Source: Bacteroidales bacterium UBA3856 (GTDB taxonomy: Bacteria > Bacteroidota > Bacteroidia > Bacteroidales > UBA932). From it: a stretch of 9,904 nt of DNA. Positions within the stretch are counted from its first letter, which is position 1. Each line of letters starts with the position of its first letter. Under the pieces are notes generated by a model, which worked only from the letters and a program-made list of their open reading frames with translations, made no database searches and was not told the DNA's origin. The position numbers and the translations under genes were made by a program. The DNA lies in NCBI GenBank assembly GCA_002392525.1, contig DGHE01000120.1:1-9904 (forward strand). Direction: 5' to 3'. This document shows positions 1-6,865 of the stretch, in pieces.

Positions 1-996
1 CGCTACTACAAGTCCTTCTTCCGCGCCGCCTTCATGGCCATTGAACCGGGCACCGGACACATCCGCGCCTACGTGGGAGGACCGGACTACCGCTACTTCA
101 AGTACGACAACGTGCGCCAGGGAAAGCGTCAGGTGGGCTCCACCATCAAGCCGTTCCTGTATACCCAGGCCATGGAAAGCGGCATGACGCCCTGCGACCC
201 CGTCCTCAATTCGCCCGTCGTGATTGCCACCGGCACCGAGGAAGAGACCTGGTCGCCCCAGGACCCTCACGCCGACGGCACCATGGTAGACCTTACCTGG
301 GGCCTCGCACACAGCTCCAACTCCGTATCGGCCTACCTCATGAAGCAGCTGGGCGCCCCGTCCATGGTGTCCATGATGCGAAAGATGGGTATCGGCGGGT
401 TTGTAGACCCTGTGGTGGCCCTTTGCGTGGGCTCGGCAGACCTTTCCGTCTACGACATGGTCACCGCCTATAACACCTACCCTTCCGGCGGCGTGTACAC
501 CACTCCCATCTTCGTCACCCGCATCGAGGACAGCGACGGCAATGTGCTGGGCCAGTTCAGCGACCGCAAACGCGAGGCCCTGTCCCTCACGGCTACCGGT
601 GAAATGATTCACATGATGCGCGCCGTGGTAGACTCCGGCACGGCCATCCGCCTTCGCGTCAAGTACGGTCTCAAGGGAGAAATCGCCGGCAAGACCGGTA
701 CCACCAACGACAACTCCGACGGCTGGTTCATCGGCTATACGCCCCGCATCACCGCCGGTGTGTGGGTGGGCGCCGAGGACCGTTATGTGCATTTTGCCAA
801 CACCAACCTGGGCCAGGGTGCCAACATGGCCCTTCCCATCTGGGGCATCTGGATGAAGAAAGTCCTGGCCGACCCTACCCTGGGCATCTCCGAGACCGAC
901 GTCTTCCCCGAGCACCTCAAGGGCTCGTGGTGCACGCCCATGGATGAGGAGACCACCCCCGAAAAAACTGATCTTGAGAACTATTACTTCGAATAA
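1..996 (+). CDS. mrcA: Class A penicillin-binding protein 1A, C-terminal transpeptidase part (5' end outside window)
   Basis: This is the C-terminal 331 codons of a bifunctional peptidoglycan synthase; the frame is open from base 1, so the N-terminal membrane anchor and glycosyltransferase domain lie upstream. Seen directly: the class A entry to the transpeptidase domain (AAFMAIEPGTGHIRAYVGG, window codons 9-27), the active-site SxxK motif as STIK (codons 47-50, serine codon at 139), the SxN motif as SSN (codons 105-107) and KTGT (codons 231-234), followed by the typical DGWFIGYTP and AGVWVG blocks. All catalytic motifs are intact, so it should be active. In this family the enzyme sits in the inner membrane with its catalytic domains in the periplasm and cross-links stem peptides ending in D-Ala-D-Ala. 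The stop codon overlaps the ddl start by one base, indicating co-transcription and translational coupling. The ATG at 34 is an internal methionine, not a start. The PBP1A assignment is secure at family level; the exact symbol is by analogy. Confidence 0.95.
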   Translation, partial: RYYKSFFRAAFMAIEPGTGHIRAYVGGPDYRYFKYDNVRQGKRQVGSTIKPFLYTQAMESGMTPCDPVLNSPVVIATGTEEETWSPQDPHADGTMVDLTWGLAHSSNSVSAYLMKQLGAPSMVSMMRKMGIGGFVDPVVALCVGSADLSVYDMVTAYNTYPSGGVYTTPIFVTRIEDSDGNVLGQFSDRKREALSLTATGEMIHMMRAVVDSGTAIRLRVKYGLKGEIAGKTGTTNDNSDGWFIGYTPRITAGVWVGAEDRYVHFANTNLGQGANMALPIWGIWMKKVLADPTLGISETDVFPEHLKGSWCTPMDEETTPEKTDLENYYFE

Positions 997-2015
997 TGTC
1001 TAAATATCAATCCATAGCTGTAATCTACGGCAGCGACTCGTCGGAATGGGAAGTGTCGTGCCGCAGCGGTGAGTTCACCGCATCCCGTATTGACGAATTC
1101 CGTTACGACGTTTATGAAATCTTCGCCCGCTTCGGAGACTGGAAGCTGGTGGCCATGCGCAAGGCCAATTCTATGCGCCAGCCTTTCCCCGAGGGCGCCC
1201 AGCCCGAAGTGGATAAGTCCGACTTTTCCGTGATGGTGCTGGGAGAGAAGATCAAGTTCGACTTTGCCTACATCATGCAGCACGGTGCGCCCGGCGAGAC
1301 GGGCCTCCTGCAGGGATACCTGGAGATGCTCCGCATCCCGCATTCCAGCTGCAGCGCCTTCGTCACCACCATCGCCTTTGACAAATACTCCTGCAAGAGC
1401 TACCTCAGGGGAACCGATATCGTGAAACTGGCTCCCGATGCTTTCATCCGCCAGGGAGAAAACGTGGAAGAGTTCTGCGACAGGGCCGTGAAGCGCCTGG
1501 GCCTGCCCCTTTTTGTGAAGCCCACCGGCGGCGGTTCCAGTTTCGGCATCACCAAGGTGGAGAAGGCGGAGGACCTTCCGGCTGCCATCCGCTATGCCTT
1601 CGTGGAGGGAGATACGGTCATTGTCGAGGCTGCCATCCCCAGTGAGCACGAACTTACCTGCGCCGCCTACTTTGACGGTAAGGACGTAAAGACGCTGCCC
1701 GTCATCGAGATCATCTCCTCTACCGGCTGGTTCGACTACGACGCCAAGTACAACGGCCTCAGCCAGGAAGTCTGCCCCGCAGAAATTCCCCAGGAACTGT
1801 CGGAGAAGGTGCAGGAAATCACCCGCAAGATCTACCGCTGCCTGGGCTGCAAGGGCCTTGTCCGCATGGACTATATATCTTCCCCGGACGGCATCTACTT
1901 CCTGGAAGTGAACATCATCCCCGGCATGACCAACGCTTCGCTGGTTCCCAAGATGGTCCGCGCCGCCGGCATCAGCATCACGGACTTCCTCACCACCATC
2001 ATCGAGAATTCCTAG
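996..2015 (+). CDS. ddl: D-alanine--D-alanine ligase
   Basis: This is a cytoplasmic ATP-grasp ligase that joins two D-alanines for the peptidoglycan precursor UDP-MurNAc-pentapeptide. The 339-residue length is normal for Ddl. Seen in sequence: the N-terminal substrate-binding segment with E17 in SSEWEVSCRSG (equivalent to Glu15 of E. coli DdlB), HGAPGETG at 96-103 followed by LLQGYLE, the ATP-binding stretch FVKPTGGGSSFG (173-184), LPVIEI (234-239), the omega-loop DYDAKY ending in Tyr252 (the Tyr216 equivalent, which favours D-Ala over D-lactate as second substrate), metal and phosphate ligands R290/D292 and E304/N306, and the C-terminal PGMTNASLVPK (309-319). GETG replaces the more usual GEDG, a mild change. 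The start overlaps the PBP1A stop (TAATG), and prmC follows after three bases, so it is the middle gene of an operon. No vancomycin-resistance-type (D-Lac or D-Ser ligase) feature is visible. Confidence 0.97.
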   Translation: MSKYQSIAVIYGSDSSEWEVSCRSGEFTASRIDEFRYDVYEIFARFGDWKLVAMRKANSMRQPFPEGAQPEVDKSDFSVMVLGEKIKFDFAYIMQHGAPGETGLLQGYLEMLRIPHSSCSAFVTTIAFDKYSCKSYLRGTDIVKLAPDAFIRQGENVEEFCDRAVKRLGLPLFVKPTGGGSSFGITKVEKAEDLPAAIRYAFVEGDTVIVEAAIPSEHELTCAAYFDGKDVKTLPVIEIISSTGWFDYDAKYNGLSQEVCPAEIPQELSEKVQEITRKIYRCLGCKGLVRMDYISSPDGIYFLEVNIIPGMTNASLVPKMVRAAGISITDFLTTIIENS

Positions 2016-2018
2016 CCC

Positions 2019-2927
2019 ATGCTGCTTTCCGATTTTTTGAAAGCGGGCGCTCAGGCCCTGGAGTCGTTGTACCCTGCCCAGGAGGCACACGGCATTGTCC
2101 TCATGCTGTGCGAGGAACTCATCGGCACCAAGAGCTATACGCACATTGTAGAGCCACACTATCAGATTGACGGGAAAGATGAAGAGCCTCTCTCCCGGGC
2201 TATGGAGCGCCTCAAGGCCGGAGAACCCATCCAGTACGTGCTGGGCAAGTCCGAATTCTGCGGGCGCACTTTCCGTGTCACCCCGGATGTCCTCATTCCC
2301 CGTCCCGAGACGGAGCTCCTGGTGAAGGAGGCGGTGAAGCTGGCCGATATGACCCGCCGCATGCGCATTCCCTTCGGAAAACAGGCCGAGCCCGTGCGGG
2401 TGTTGGACCTCTGCACCGGGTCGGGCTGCATTGCCTGGTCGGTGGCCCTGGCCGTTCCCGGCGCCCGGGTTGTGGGGATAGACATCTCTGAAAAAGCGCT
2501 GGAGGTGGCCCGCAGCCAGAATTTCTCGGAGGAGCTCAAGGCAAAGGGCGCTGTCGCCCCTACCTTTGTAAAGGCCGATGTCCTGGAAAGCGAGGAAAAC
2601 TTTCAGTATAACCACGGTCAGTTTGACCTCATCCTTTCCAATCCACCCTATGTGTTGGAAAAGGAAAAGGCAGCCATGCGCCGGAACGTATTGGAATATG
2701 AACCTGCCCAGGCACTCTTTGTCCCGGACGACGATCCGCTCCTTTTCTACCGTGCGGTGGCCCGCTGGTCGCAGCGCTTCCTTGCCCCCGAGGGAAAGGG
2801 TCTTACGGAAATCAACGAGGCCCTCGGAAACGAGACGGTGGAGGTTTTTCGCTCCTCAGGCTTCCACCAAAGCGAAACAGTGACCGATTTTTTCGACAAA
2901 AATCGCTTTGTGTTTTACATGAGATAG
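2019..2927 (+). CDS. prmC: Release factor (glutamine-N5) methyltransferase PrmC/HemK
   Basis: This is an S-adenosylmethionine-dependent methyltransferase which, in this family, methylates the glutamine of the GGQ motif in peptide-chain release factors RF1 and RF2, aiding termination. The protein has 302 residues. The N-terminal helical release-factor-recognition domain spans about 1-90 and is followed by the family hallmark PRPETE (95-99 region). The SAM-binding motif LDLCTGSGCIA is at 129-139, the motif II acidic residue lies in VVGIDIS (151-157), and the catalytic NPPY is at 208-211. Downstream are the PrmC-specific VLEYEPAQALFVPDDDPLLFYR stretch (from 224) and the C-terminal TEIN (263-266). 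A short insertion (about 111-126) separates the recognition and catalytic domains. The usual glycine-rich turn before EIN reads APEGKGLTEIN, a little unusual but in frame. It is the last gene of the PBP1A-ddl-prmC operon; the terminator hairpin begins within its stop codon. Confidence 0.97.
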   Translation: MLLSDFLKAGAQALESLYPAQEAHGIVLMLCEELIGTKSYTHIVEPHYQIDGKDEEPLSRAMERLKAGEPIQYVLGKSEFCGRTFRVTPDVLIPRPETELLVKEAVKLADMTRRMRIPFGKQAEPVRVLDLCTGSGCIAWSVALAVPGARVVGIDISEKALEVARSQNFSEELKAKGAVAPTFVKADVLESEENFQYNHGQFDLILSNPPYVLEKEKAAMRRNVLEYEPAQALFVPDDDPLLFYRAVARWSQRFLAPEGKGLTEINEALGNETVEVFRSSGFHQSETVTDFFDKNRFVFYMR

Positions 2928-2956
2928 GCCCTGCACAGCGCTGCAAGGCCTTTTTT
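2926..2956 (+). terminator. Intrinsic terminator closing the PBP1A-ddl-prmC operon
   Basis: The left arm AGGCCCTGCA (2926-2935) and right arm TGCAAGGCCT (2942-2951) form a 10-bp stem with one C-A mismatch around a 6-nt loop, directly followed by a T run (2951-2956). The stem starts inside the prmC TAG stop codon (2925-2927). The structure is seen in the sequence; its activity is inferred from the hairpin plus T-tract pattern. Confidence 0.8.
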
Positions 2957-2961
2957 GTCGA

Positions 2962-2992
2962 TTATCCGTTTCATTTTTGATGAAACGGATAA
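2962..2992. repeat. Perfect 13-bp inverted repeat upstream of the lipoprotein gene
   Basis: TTATCCGTTTCAT (2962-2974) and ATGAAACGGATAA (2980-2992) are exact reverse complements separated by the 5-nt spacer TTTTG. No T-run follows on the plus strand, so it does not look like a terminator for prmC, which already has one 6 bp upstream. The spacer holds a candidate -33 TTTG (2976-2979) for the lipoprotein promoter, so an operator for a dimeric regulator is a reasonable inference. A hairpin in the DNA or in read-through RNA is the alternative. Confidence 0.7.
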
Positions 2993-3007
2993 GTATTCTG
3001 TACTTTG
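2976..3007 (+). promoter_or_regulatory. Probable Bacteroidetes-type promoter of the lipoprotein gene
   Basis: A TTTG at 2976-2979 (candidate -33) lies about 21 nt upstream of TACTTTG at 3001-3007, which resembles the TAnnTTTG -7 box with one spacer base missing. If used, transcription would begin around 3012, a few bases before the ATG at 3019. The -7 match is imperfect, so this is less certain than the other two plus-strand boxes in the window. Confidence 0.45.
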
Positions 3008-3018
3008 TAGAAAAAAAG

Positions 3019-4182
3019 ATGATGAAGTACAGTGCTATTCTTGCCGCATCTGCCGCGGCCCTTTTCACCGCCTTTCTGAGCGGCTGTTCCCGAATGGAAG
3101 TTTACTCTCACGGCCCCGTCAGCGAGCCCCGTTTCGTCACTCTCCAGGAGGTGGCGCAGCTGCTCTCGTCCATTCCCCTCGAAGAAGGACATCTGAAGGA
3201 GGTGCATGACGCCGCTACGGCATCGGCCTCCAACGGCTATGACGAGGAATACCGCATGCTGGACCTGTTCGCCGCGCCCGGGACGGGGGTAGGTGCATCG
3301 GCCCCCACCAAGGCCGATACCTACGCGCATCCCCTACGCGACGTCCTCCGGGAGGCGATGCTCCAGACGAAGGCTGGTGGCAGGGACGCCCGCGCCTGGC
3401 TGGATTCGCTGGCCCTCTCCGATGTCCAGATCTACTGGCCCAACTCCGAGTCCTGGGACGGTCACACGGGGCCAGTCATCACCTTCGACCCCGGAGACGG
3501 CGCCACCACCAACGAAGGGTATGCCATCCTCTCAGACGGTTCGGTGAAAAAGCTGCTCGTAGATGAAACCATGGCCGATGAACGCCCTGTGTGGGTGGTG
3601 AACCGCAATTCTGACGCCCAATACAAGAGTCTGGAACTGCGCAGGCGGGAAGACCCCGACTGGGGAAATGGCGGCGGTGAAATCCTGGTTAAATCGCCTT
3701 CCAGTTCAGAGATAAAGACCCTGGTGCTGCGCTCTTTCACGGCCCACCGGCAGTATGACACCTGGTTTGCGGGTGCTGCAGAGTTCTTTGTGAAGATGGG
3801 CGCGCTGGAAGACTTTACCGCCAGCACCGAGGCTGAACTCCGCCTCTATGAGCCGGTCATCACGGACTTTATGATTGTAGTAAGAAGGAAGCAGGTGGGT
3901 AAGGAAATCCCGTTCAATGCCATCCTGGTCTCTGAATGGACCTCGCAGCTGTCCTCGTGTGCGTTTATGTGCATCGAAGATGACGGCGGCTCCCGGACCA
4001 CCTGGAGGTGCAATGCCACGGTCAAAGTCAAGTCCCAGAGCTATGGCGTGGAACTGGAACTGCCTCTCTATTCCCGTGACGACATTGTCTGGCGCGGCTC
4101 CCTTACCCGTTCCTTCATCGAACGCAACAGCGGCTCTACCGTTCGTCTCGGCGATGTGGACCTGGTGCTGGAACTGATTTAA
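3019..4182 (+). CDS. Conserved-looking lipoprotein of unknown function
   Basis: I do not recognise a named family. The 387-residue protein begins with a lipoprotein signal peptide: MMKY, a hydrophobic stretch (5-20) and the lipobox LSGC with the acylated cysteine at 23, followed by SRM. It should be anchored in the envelope; the lack of acidic residues right after the cysteine does not suggest the known Bacteroidetes surface-export signal. The mature part looks globular and of mixed composition, with conserved-looking blocks: EVHDAATASASNGYDEEYRM (61-80), IYWPNSESWDG (138-148), ITFDPGDG (154-161), RPVWVVNRN (189-197), DTWFAGAAEF (247-256), EDDGGSRTTW (320-329) and DDIVWRG (354-360). The aromatic and Asp/Gly-rich beta-like C-terminal half suggests a beta-sandwich, but this is inference. 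No catalytic motif is evident. The start was placed at 3019 (or the adjacent ATG at 3022) because the upstream TTG at 2977 and ATG at 2980 lie in the inverted repeat and would put charged residues before the signal peptide. It appears monocistronic. Confidence 0.85.
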   Translation: MMKYSAILAASAAALFTAFLSGCSRMEVYSHGPVSEPRFVTLQEVAQLLSSIPLEEGHLKEVHDAATASASNGYDEEYRMLDLFAAPGTGVGASAPTKADTYAHPLRDVLREAMLQTKAGGRDARAWLDSLALSDVQIYWPNSESWDGHTGPVITFDPGDGATTNEGYAILSDGSVKKLLVDETMADERPVWVVNRNSDAQYKSLELRRREDPDWGNGGGEILVKSPSSSEIKTLVLRSFTAHRQYDTWFAGAAEFFVKMGALEDFTASTEAELRLYEPVITDFMIVVRRKQVGKEIPFNAILVSEWTSQLSSCAFMCIEDDGGSRTTWRCNATVKVKSQSYGVELELPLYSRDDIVWRGSLTRSFIERNSGSTVRLGDVDLVLELI

Positions 4183-4208
4183 ATTCTCAAGATTTAGTGG
4201 TATCTTTG
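4178..4208 (+). promoter_or_regulatory. Promoter of the U32 gene with perfect -7 box
   Basis: TATCTTTG (4201-4208) matches the Bacteroidetes -7 consensus TAnnTTTG exactly. A weak -33 candidate, TTTA (4178-4181), lies 19 nt upstream and overlaps the stop region of the lipoprotein gene. The box ends only 4 nt before the ATG at 4213, so the mRNA may be leaderless or almost so. Confidence 0.6.
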
Positions 4209-4212
4209 CGGC

Positions 4213-5904
4213 ATGAAAGCATTGGAATTGCTTGCGCCCGCCCGCACGGCGGACATCGGCATCGCAGCCATTGACTGCGGGGCCGATGCCGTATATATCG
4301 CCGGGCCTCTCTTCGGGGCCCGGCAGGCGGCCGGGAACAGTTTGGAAGATATTGCCCGGCTGTGCGAGTATGCGCGGCGCTATGGCGTACGTATCTATGC
4401 CACGGTCAATACACTCCTGGAGCCGGAGGAACGGCCTGCGGCGCAGAAACTGGTGCAGGACCTGGAAAAGGCCGGTGTGGATGCGCTCATCGTGCAGGAT
4501 CCCGCCGTGCTCTCCATGAGTGACACCCTCATCATGCACGCCTCTACCCAGTGTGCCCTGCGTACGCCGGAGAAAGCCAGAGGGCTGGAGAGTCTGGGCT
4601 TTGGCCGCCTGGTATTGGAAAGGGAATTGTCCCTGGAACAGATCAAAGCCATCAGCGAGGCCGTACATACAGAAATTGAATTCTTTGTACACGGAGCCCT
4701 GTGCGTATGCTACAGTGGCCAGTGCTATCTCTCGGAATACCTCACCGGCCGCAGCGCCAACCGCGGTGCCTGCGCCCAGCCCTGCCGGAGCCTGTACGAC
4801 CTGGAAGATGCAAACGGCAAGGTTCTCGTGAAAAACAAACCGCTGCTTTCCCTGAAAGATTATAACCTATACCACCGCCTGGAAGACCTGGCCAAGGCTG
4901 GCGTGAGCTCTTTCAAGATTGAAGGCCGTCTCAAGGGAGAATCCTATGTGCGCAATGTGGTAAAGGCCTATTCCGAGGCTTTGGACCGCTTGGTGGCCCG
5001 CTATCCGGATGAGTACTGCCGCGCTTCGTTCGGCCATGTCAGCGGAGGCTTCGCCCCCGACCTCAATAAAACGTTCAACCGCGGTTACACAGAGCTTTTC
5101 CTGGATGGAAAGCGTGGCCAGTGGGCTGCCGAAGGCGGCGGAGAGTATGTGGGAAAAGTCAAACGCCTCACCCCTTCCGGCTTTATCCTGGATCCGGCAT
5201 CACCGGACGTAAAACTGTCCAACGGAGACGGATTCACCTTTGAGGGCGGCGGTGTCAGGGCCGATGTCTGCGAAGGGTTCACGGTCCAGTGTAAGAAGGT
5301 GGACACCCTCAAGGAAGGCACCCGGCTCTACCGGAACATCAGTACAGCCTTTGAAAAGCAGTTGGAAGCGGCAAAGCCCGTTCGGGAAATCCCTGTACAA
5401 CTCTCCGTTGAAATCAATGGCTCTATTCTGGTAAAAGCACTGTCGGAGGATGGCCGTGCCGCCAGTATCCAGTTGGAAAAGCCTGTGGATATAGCCCGGG
5501 ATGCAGAGAAAATGGTTCAGAACATAAATACGCAGCTGGGTAAACGTAGCGGCCACTACAGCTTTTCCGTGCGCTCCCTGGCGGTTAAAGGAGACATGCC
5601 TTTCATGACGGCCTCTTTCCTTAACGGCATTCGCCGTGATTTGGCAGAGCAGCTGGACCAGTTACCCGTTGAGGCGCGCCCGCTCTACCGGGGTGCCAAA
5701 CAGCCCAATACTTCTTTCCGGCTGGAATACCATAACAATGGTGAGCTCATGCGCACTAAATACTGCATCCGGCACCAGCTGGGCCTGTGCCCCCGTCAAG
5801 GCAAAGTTAAAAAAGCAGAACCGCTCTTCCTCCGAAACGGGAAAGAGCGGCTCCAACTAACTTTTAACTGTGCCGAATGCGAAATGACGCTTACAGCGTC
5901 TTGA
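4213..5904 (+). CDS. Peptidase U32 family protein (probable RNA-hydroxylation type, RlhA/TrhP-related)
   Basis: This is a 563-residue member of the U32 family. Though named as peptidases or collagenases, characterised relatives such as E. coli RlhA, TrhP and UbiU/UbiV take part in prephenate- or oxygen-independent hydroxylation of RNA or ubiquinone and, where studied, hold a [4Fe-4S] cluster. Visible features: an N-terminal TIM-barrel start MKALELLAPA (1-10) with GADAVYIAG (23-31); the U32 signature EFFVHGALCVCYSGQC followed by YLS (156-174); RSANRGACAQPCR (180-192), giving Cys164, 171, 187 and 191 as cluster-ligand candidates; and KIEGRLKGESYV (235-246). A middle beta-rich domain (about 305-430) resembles the DUF3656-type insert of longer U32 proteins. 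The C-terminus has MRTKYC (513-518) and a C-x7-C-x26-C-x2-C set (518, 526, 553, 556). The last 14 bases overlap the convergent TPR gene. The exact substrate cannot be told from sequence; RlhA-like is my preference given the length and C-terminal block. Confidence 0.9.
   Translation: MKALELLAPARTADIGIAAIDCGADAVYIAGPLFGARQAAGNSLEDIARLCEYARRYGVRIYATVNTLLEPEERPAAQKLVQDLEKAGVDALIVQDPAVLSMSDTLIMHASTQCALRTPEKARGLESLGFGRLVLERELSLEQIKAISEAVHTEIEFFVHGALCVCYSGQCYLSEYLTGRSANRGACAQPCRSLYDLEDANGKVLVKNKPLLSLKDYNLYHRLEDLAKAGVSSFKIEGRLKGESYVRNVVKAYSEALDRLVARYPDEYCRASFGHVSGGFAPDLNKTFNRGYTELFLDGKRGQWAAEGGGEYVGKVKRLTPSGFILDPASPDVKLSNGDGFTFEGGGVRADVCEGFTVQCKKVDTLKEGTRLYRNISTAFEKQLEAAKPVREIPVQLSVEINGSILVKALSEDGRAASIQLEKPVDIARDAEKMVQNINTQLGKRSGHYSFSVRSLAVKGDMPFMTASFLNGIRRDLAEQLDQLPVEARPLYRGAKQPNTSFRLEYHNNGELMRTKYCIRHQLGLCPRQGKVKKAEPLFLRNGKERLQLTFNCAECEMTLTAS
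5809..5850 (-). terminator. Intrinsic terminator of the TPR gene, embedded in the U32 coding sequence
   Basis: Read on the minus strand, CCGCTCTT (5850-5843) pairs perfectly with AAGAGCGG (5828-5821), extended by CC/GG after a one-base bulge. It is followed by TTCTGC and then six T (5814-5809). It lies about 40 nt past the TPR stop codon (5891-5893), the expected place for its terminator. The same hairpin on the plus strand lacks a good T-run and sits before the U32 stop. Confidence 0.7.
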
Positions 5905-6814
5905 GCTGAGCTGCGGCCTGGGCGGCGTATTTGGCGCTGCCGGAGAGCTTGCCGTAGTATTCCTTGGCGGTAGCTTTGTCGCCGGCCTTCTGGGCGGTGG
6001 CGGCAATGGTGAAGATGATGTCCTCGGCGTTCTTGGCGTTGGGGGCGAGCTCCAGATACTTCTTGTAGGCCTCGATGGCGTTGCTGCTCTTGCCGCTCTT
6101 GGTGTAGGCGCTGGCCATGAGCATGTAGGCGTTGGCGCTCTCGACGTAGCTGTTGGACTTCTCCAGGGCGGCGATGGCGTCGGCATTCTTGCCGGCCTTC
6201 AGAAGGGCCTGGCCCTGCTTGAGGAAGTTGGTGGACAGGAGCTTGACAGCCTGGGTCTCACCCAGCTCGTTGGCTTTCTCCAGGGAAGCTATGGCCTCGG
6301 GGGAACCGGCCTGCATCTGGGCCTGGCCCAGCAGCAGGAAAGCCATGCCGTCTTCGGGGGTGAGCTTGGTCACTTCCGAGAGGGCTGCGGCGGCGCCGGC
6401 GAAATTCTTCTCTTTGAGCAGGGTGGAACCTTTACGCATGTACACGTTGGGAACCAGGCTCTTGGCTTCCTCGACTACTTCGGAAGCCTCGTATTCGGTG
6501 GCTACGGTCTGGGTTTCGGTGAGCACGGAAATGGCCTCGTCGTAGGCACCGTCGTTGATCTTTTCCTTGGCGATGGACAGGAGGACGCCGGGAATGGCTT
6601 CCTTGCATTTGGCAACGAGCTCCGCGGCTTCGTCGCCCTCAATGGCCTGAGCTTTCTCCAGGGCGGCACGGAAGTTGGCCAGGGCCTCGGTCTTGTTGGT
6701 TTCAAGGGCCTGGGCGCCGGCGTTGAAAGCATCGACGGCTTCGTTGTAATCCTGTGCAAAGGCCATGGTGGCGGCCAGCCCGAAGGCTGCAATGACGGCA
6801 AATAACTTTTTCAT
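5891..6814 (-). CDS. Secreted tetratricopeptide-repeat (TPR) protein
   Basis: This 307-residue exported helical-repeat protein starts with a clear Sec signal peptide, MKKLFAVIAAFGLAATMAFA, with predicted cleavage after AFA at residue 20, leaving Gln21. The rest is Ala-, Lys- and Glu-rich and built of TPR-like helix pairs: around 22-55, 77-105, 122-152 (KGSTLLKEKNFAGAAAALSE), 156-184 (LLLGQAQMQAG), 195-222 (KQGQALLKAGKNADAIAALE), 226-257 (a near-canonical unit ending in YKKYLELAPNA) and 263-290. TPR proteins usually act as protein-protein scaffolds; the partner cannot be inferred here. It has no lipobox or transmembrane segment after the signal peptide, so it is probably periplasmic. Only a single internal cysteine (C70) is present. 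It is transcribed alone, divergent from the M16-like gene across a 90-bp gap and convergent with the U32 gene. The A-rich leader just before the ATG is typical of well-expressed Bacteroidetes genes. Confidence 0.92.
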   Translation of the reverse strand: MKKLFAVIAAFGLAATMAFAQDYNEAVDAFNAGAQALETNKTEALANFRAALEKAQAIEGDEAAELVAKCKEAIPGVLLSIAKEKINDGAYDEAISVLTETQTVATEYEASEVVEEAKSLVPNVYMRKGSTLLKEKNFAGAAAALSEVTKLTPEDGMAFLLLGQAQMQAGSPEAIASLEKANELGETQAVKLLSTNFLKQGQALLKAGKNADAIAALEKSNSYVESANAYMLMASAYTKSGKSSNAIEAYKKYLELAPNAKNAEDIIFTIAATAQKAGDKATAKEYYGKLSGSAKYAAQAAAQLKTL

Positions 6815-6865
6815 TGTTTTGTGTTTATTTTTTGAGGTTATACATTTCTAACTAGCACGTGAATT

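Noticed and set aside
34..36. ATG at 34 as the start of the first gene
   Set aside because: The frame is open from base 1 and upstream codons (RYYKSFFRAAF) continue the class A PBP sequence, so this is an internal methionine of a gene cut by the window edge.
984..2615. Long minus-strand open frame (543 codons) opposite ddl and prmC
   Set aside because: It lies antisense to two genes with intact family motifs, has no recognisable domain, and is explained by GC-rich codon bias keeping the opposite frame open.
2977..3018. TTG at 2977 or ATG at 2980 as the lipoprotein start
   Set aside because: These fall in the inverted repeat and upstream of the -7-like box, and would add about 14 residues that spoil the lipoprotein signal peptide.
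3019..4182. Possible frameshifted or horizontally acquired gene
   Set aside because: The frame is continuous, the signal peptide is intact, and base composition looks similar to its neighbours; no mobile-element ends or repeats flank it.
3706..4692. Minus-strand open frame (328 codons) spanning the lipoprotein gene end and the U32 gene start
   Set aside because: It is antisense to two well-supported genes and to the promoter between them, and the translation has no family motif.
5821..5850. Hairpin as a plus-strand terminator for the U32 gene
   Set aside because: It lies about 50 nt before the U32 stop codon and is followed on that strand by CTCCAACTAAC rather than a T-run; it fits the minus strand much better.
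6856..6861. CACGTG palindrome in the divergent promoter region
   Set aside because: Six bases is too short to mean anything alone and no second copy or extension is present.
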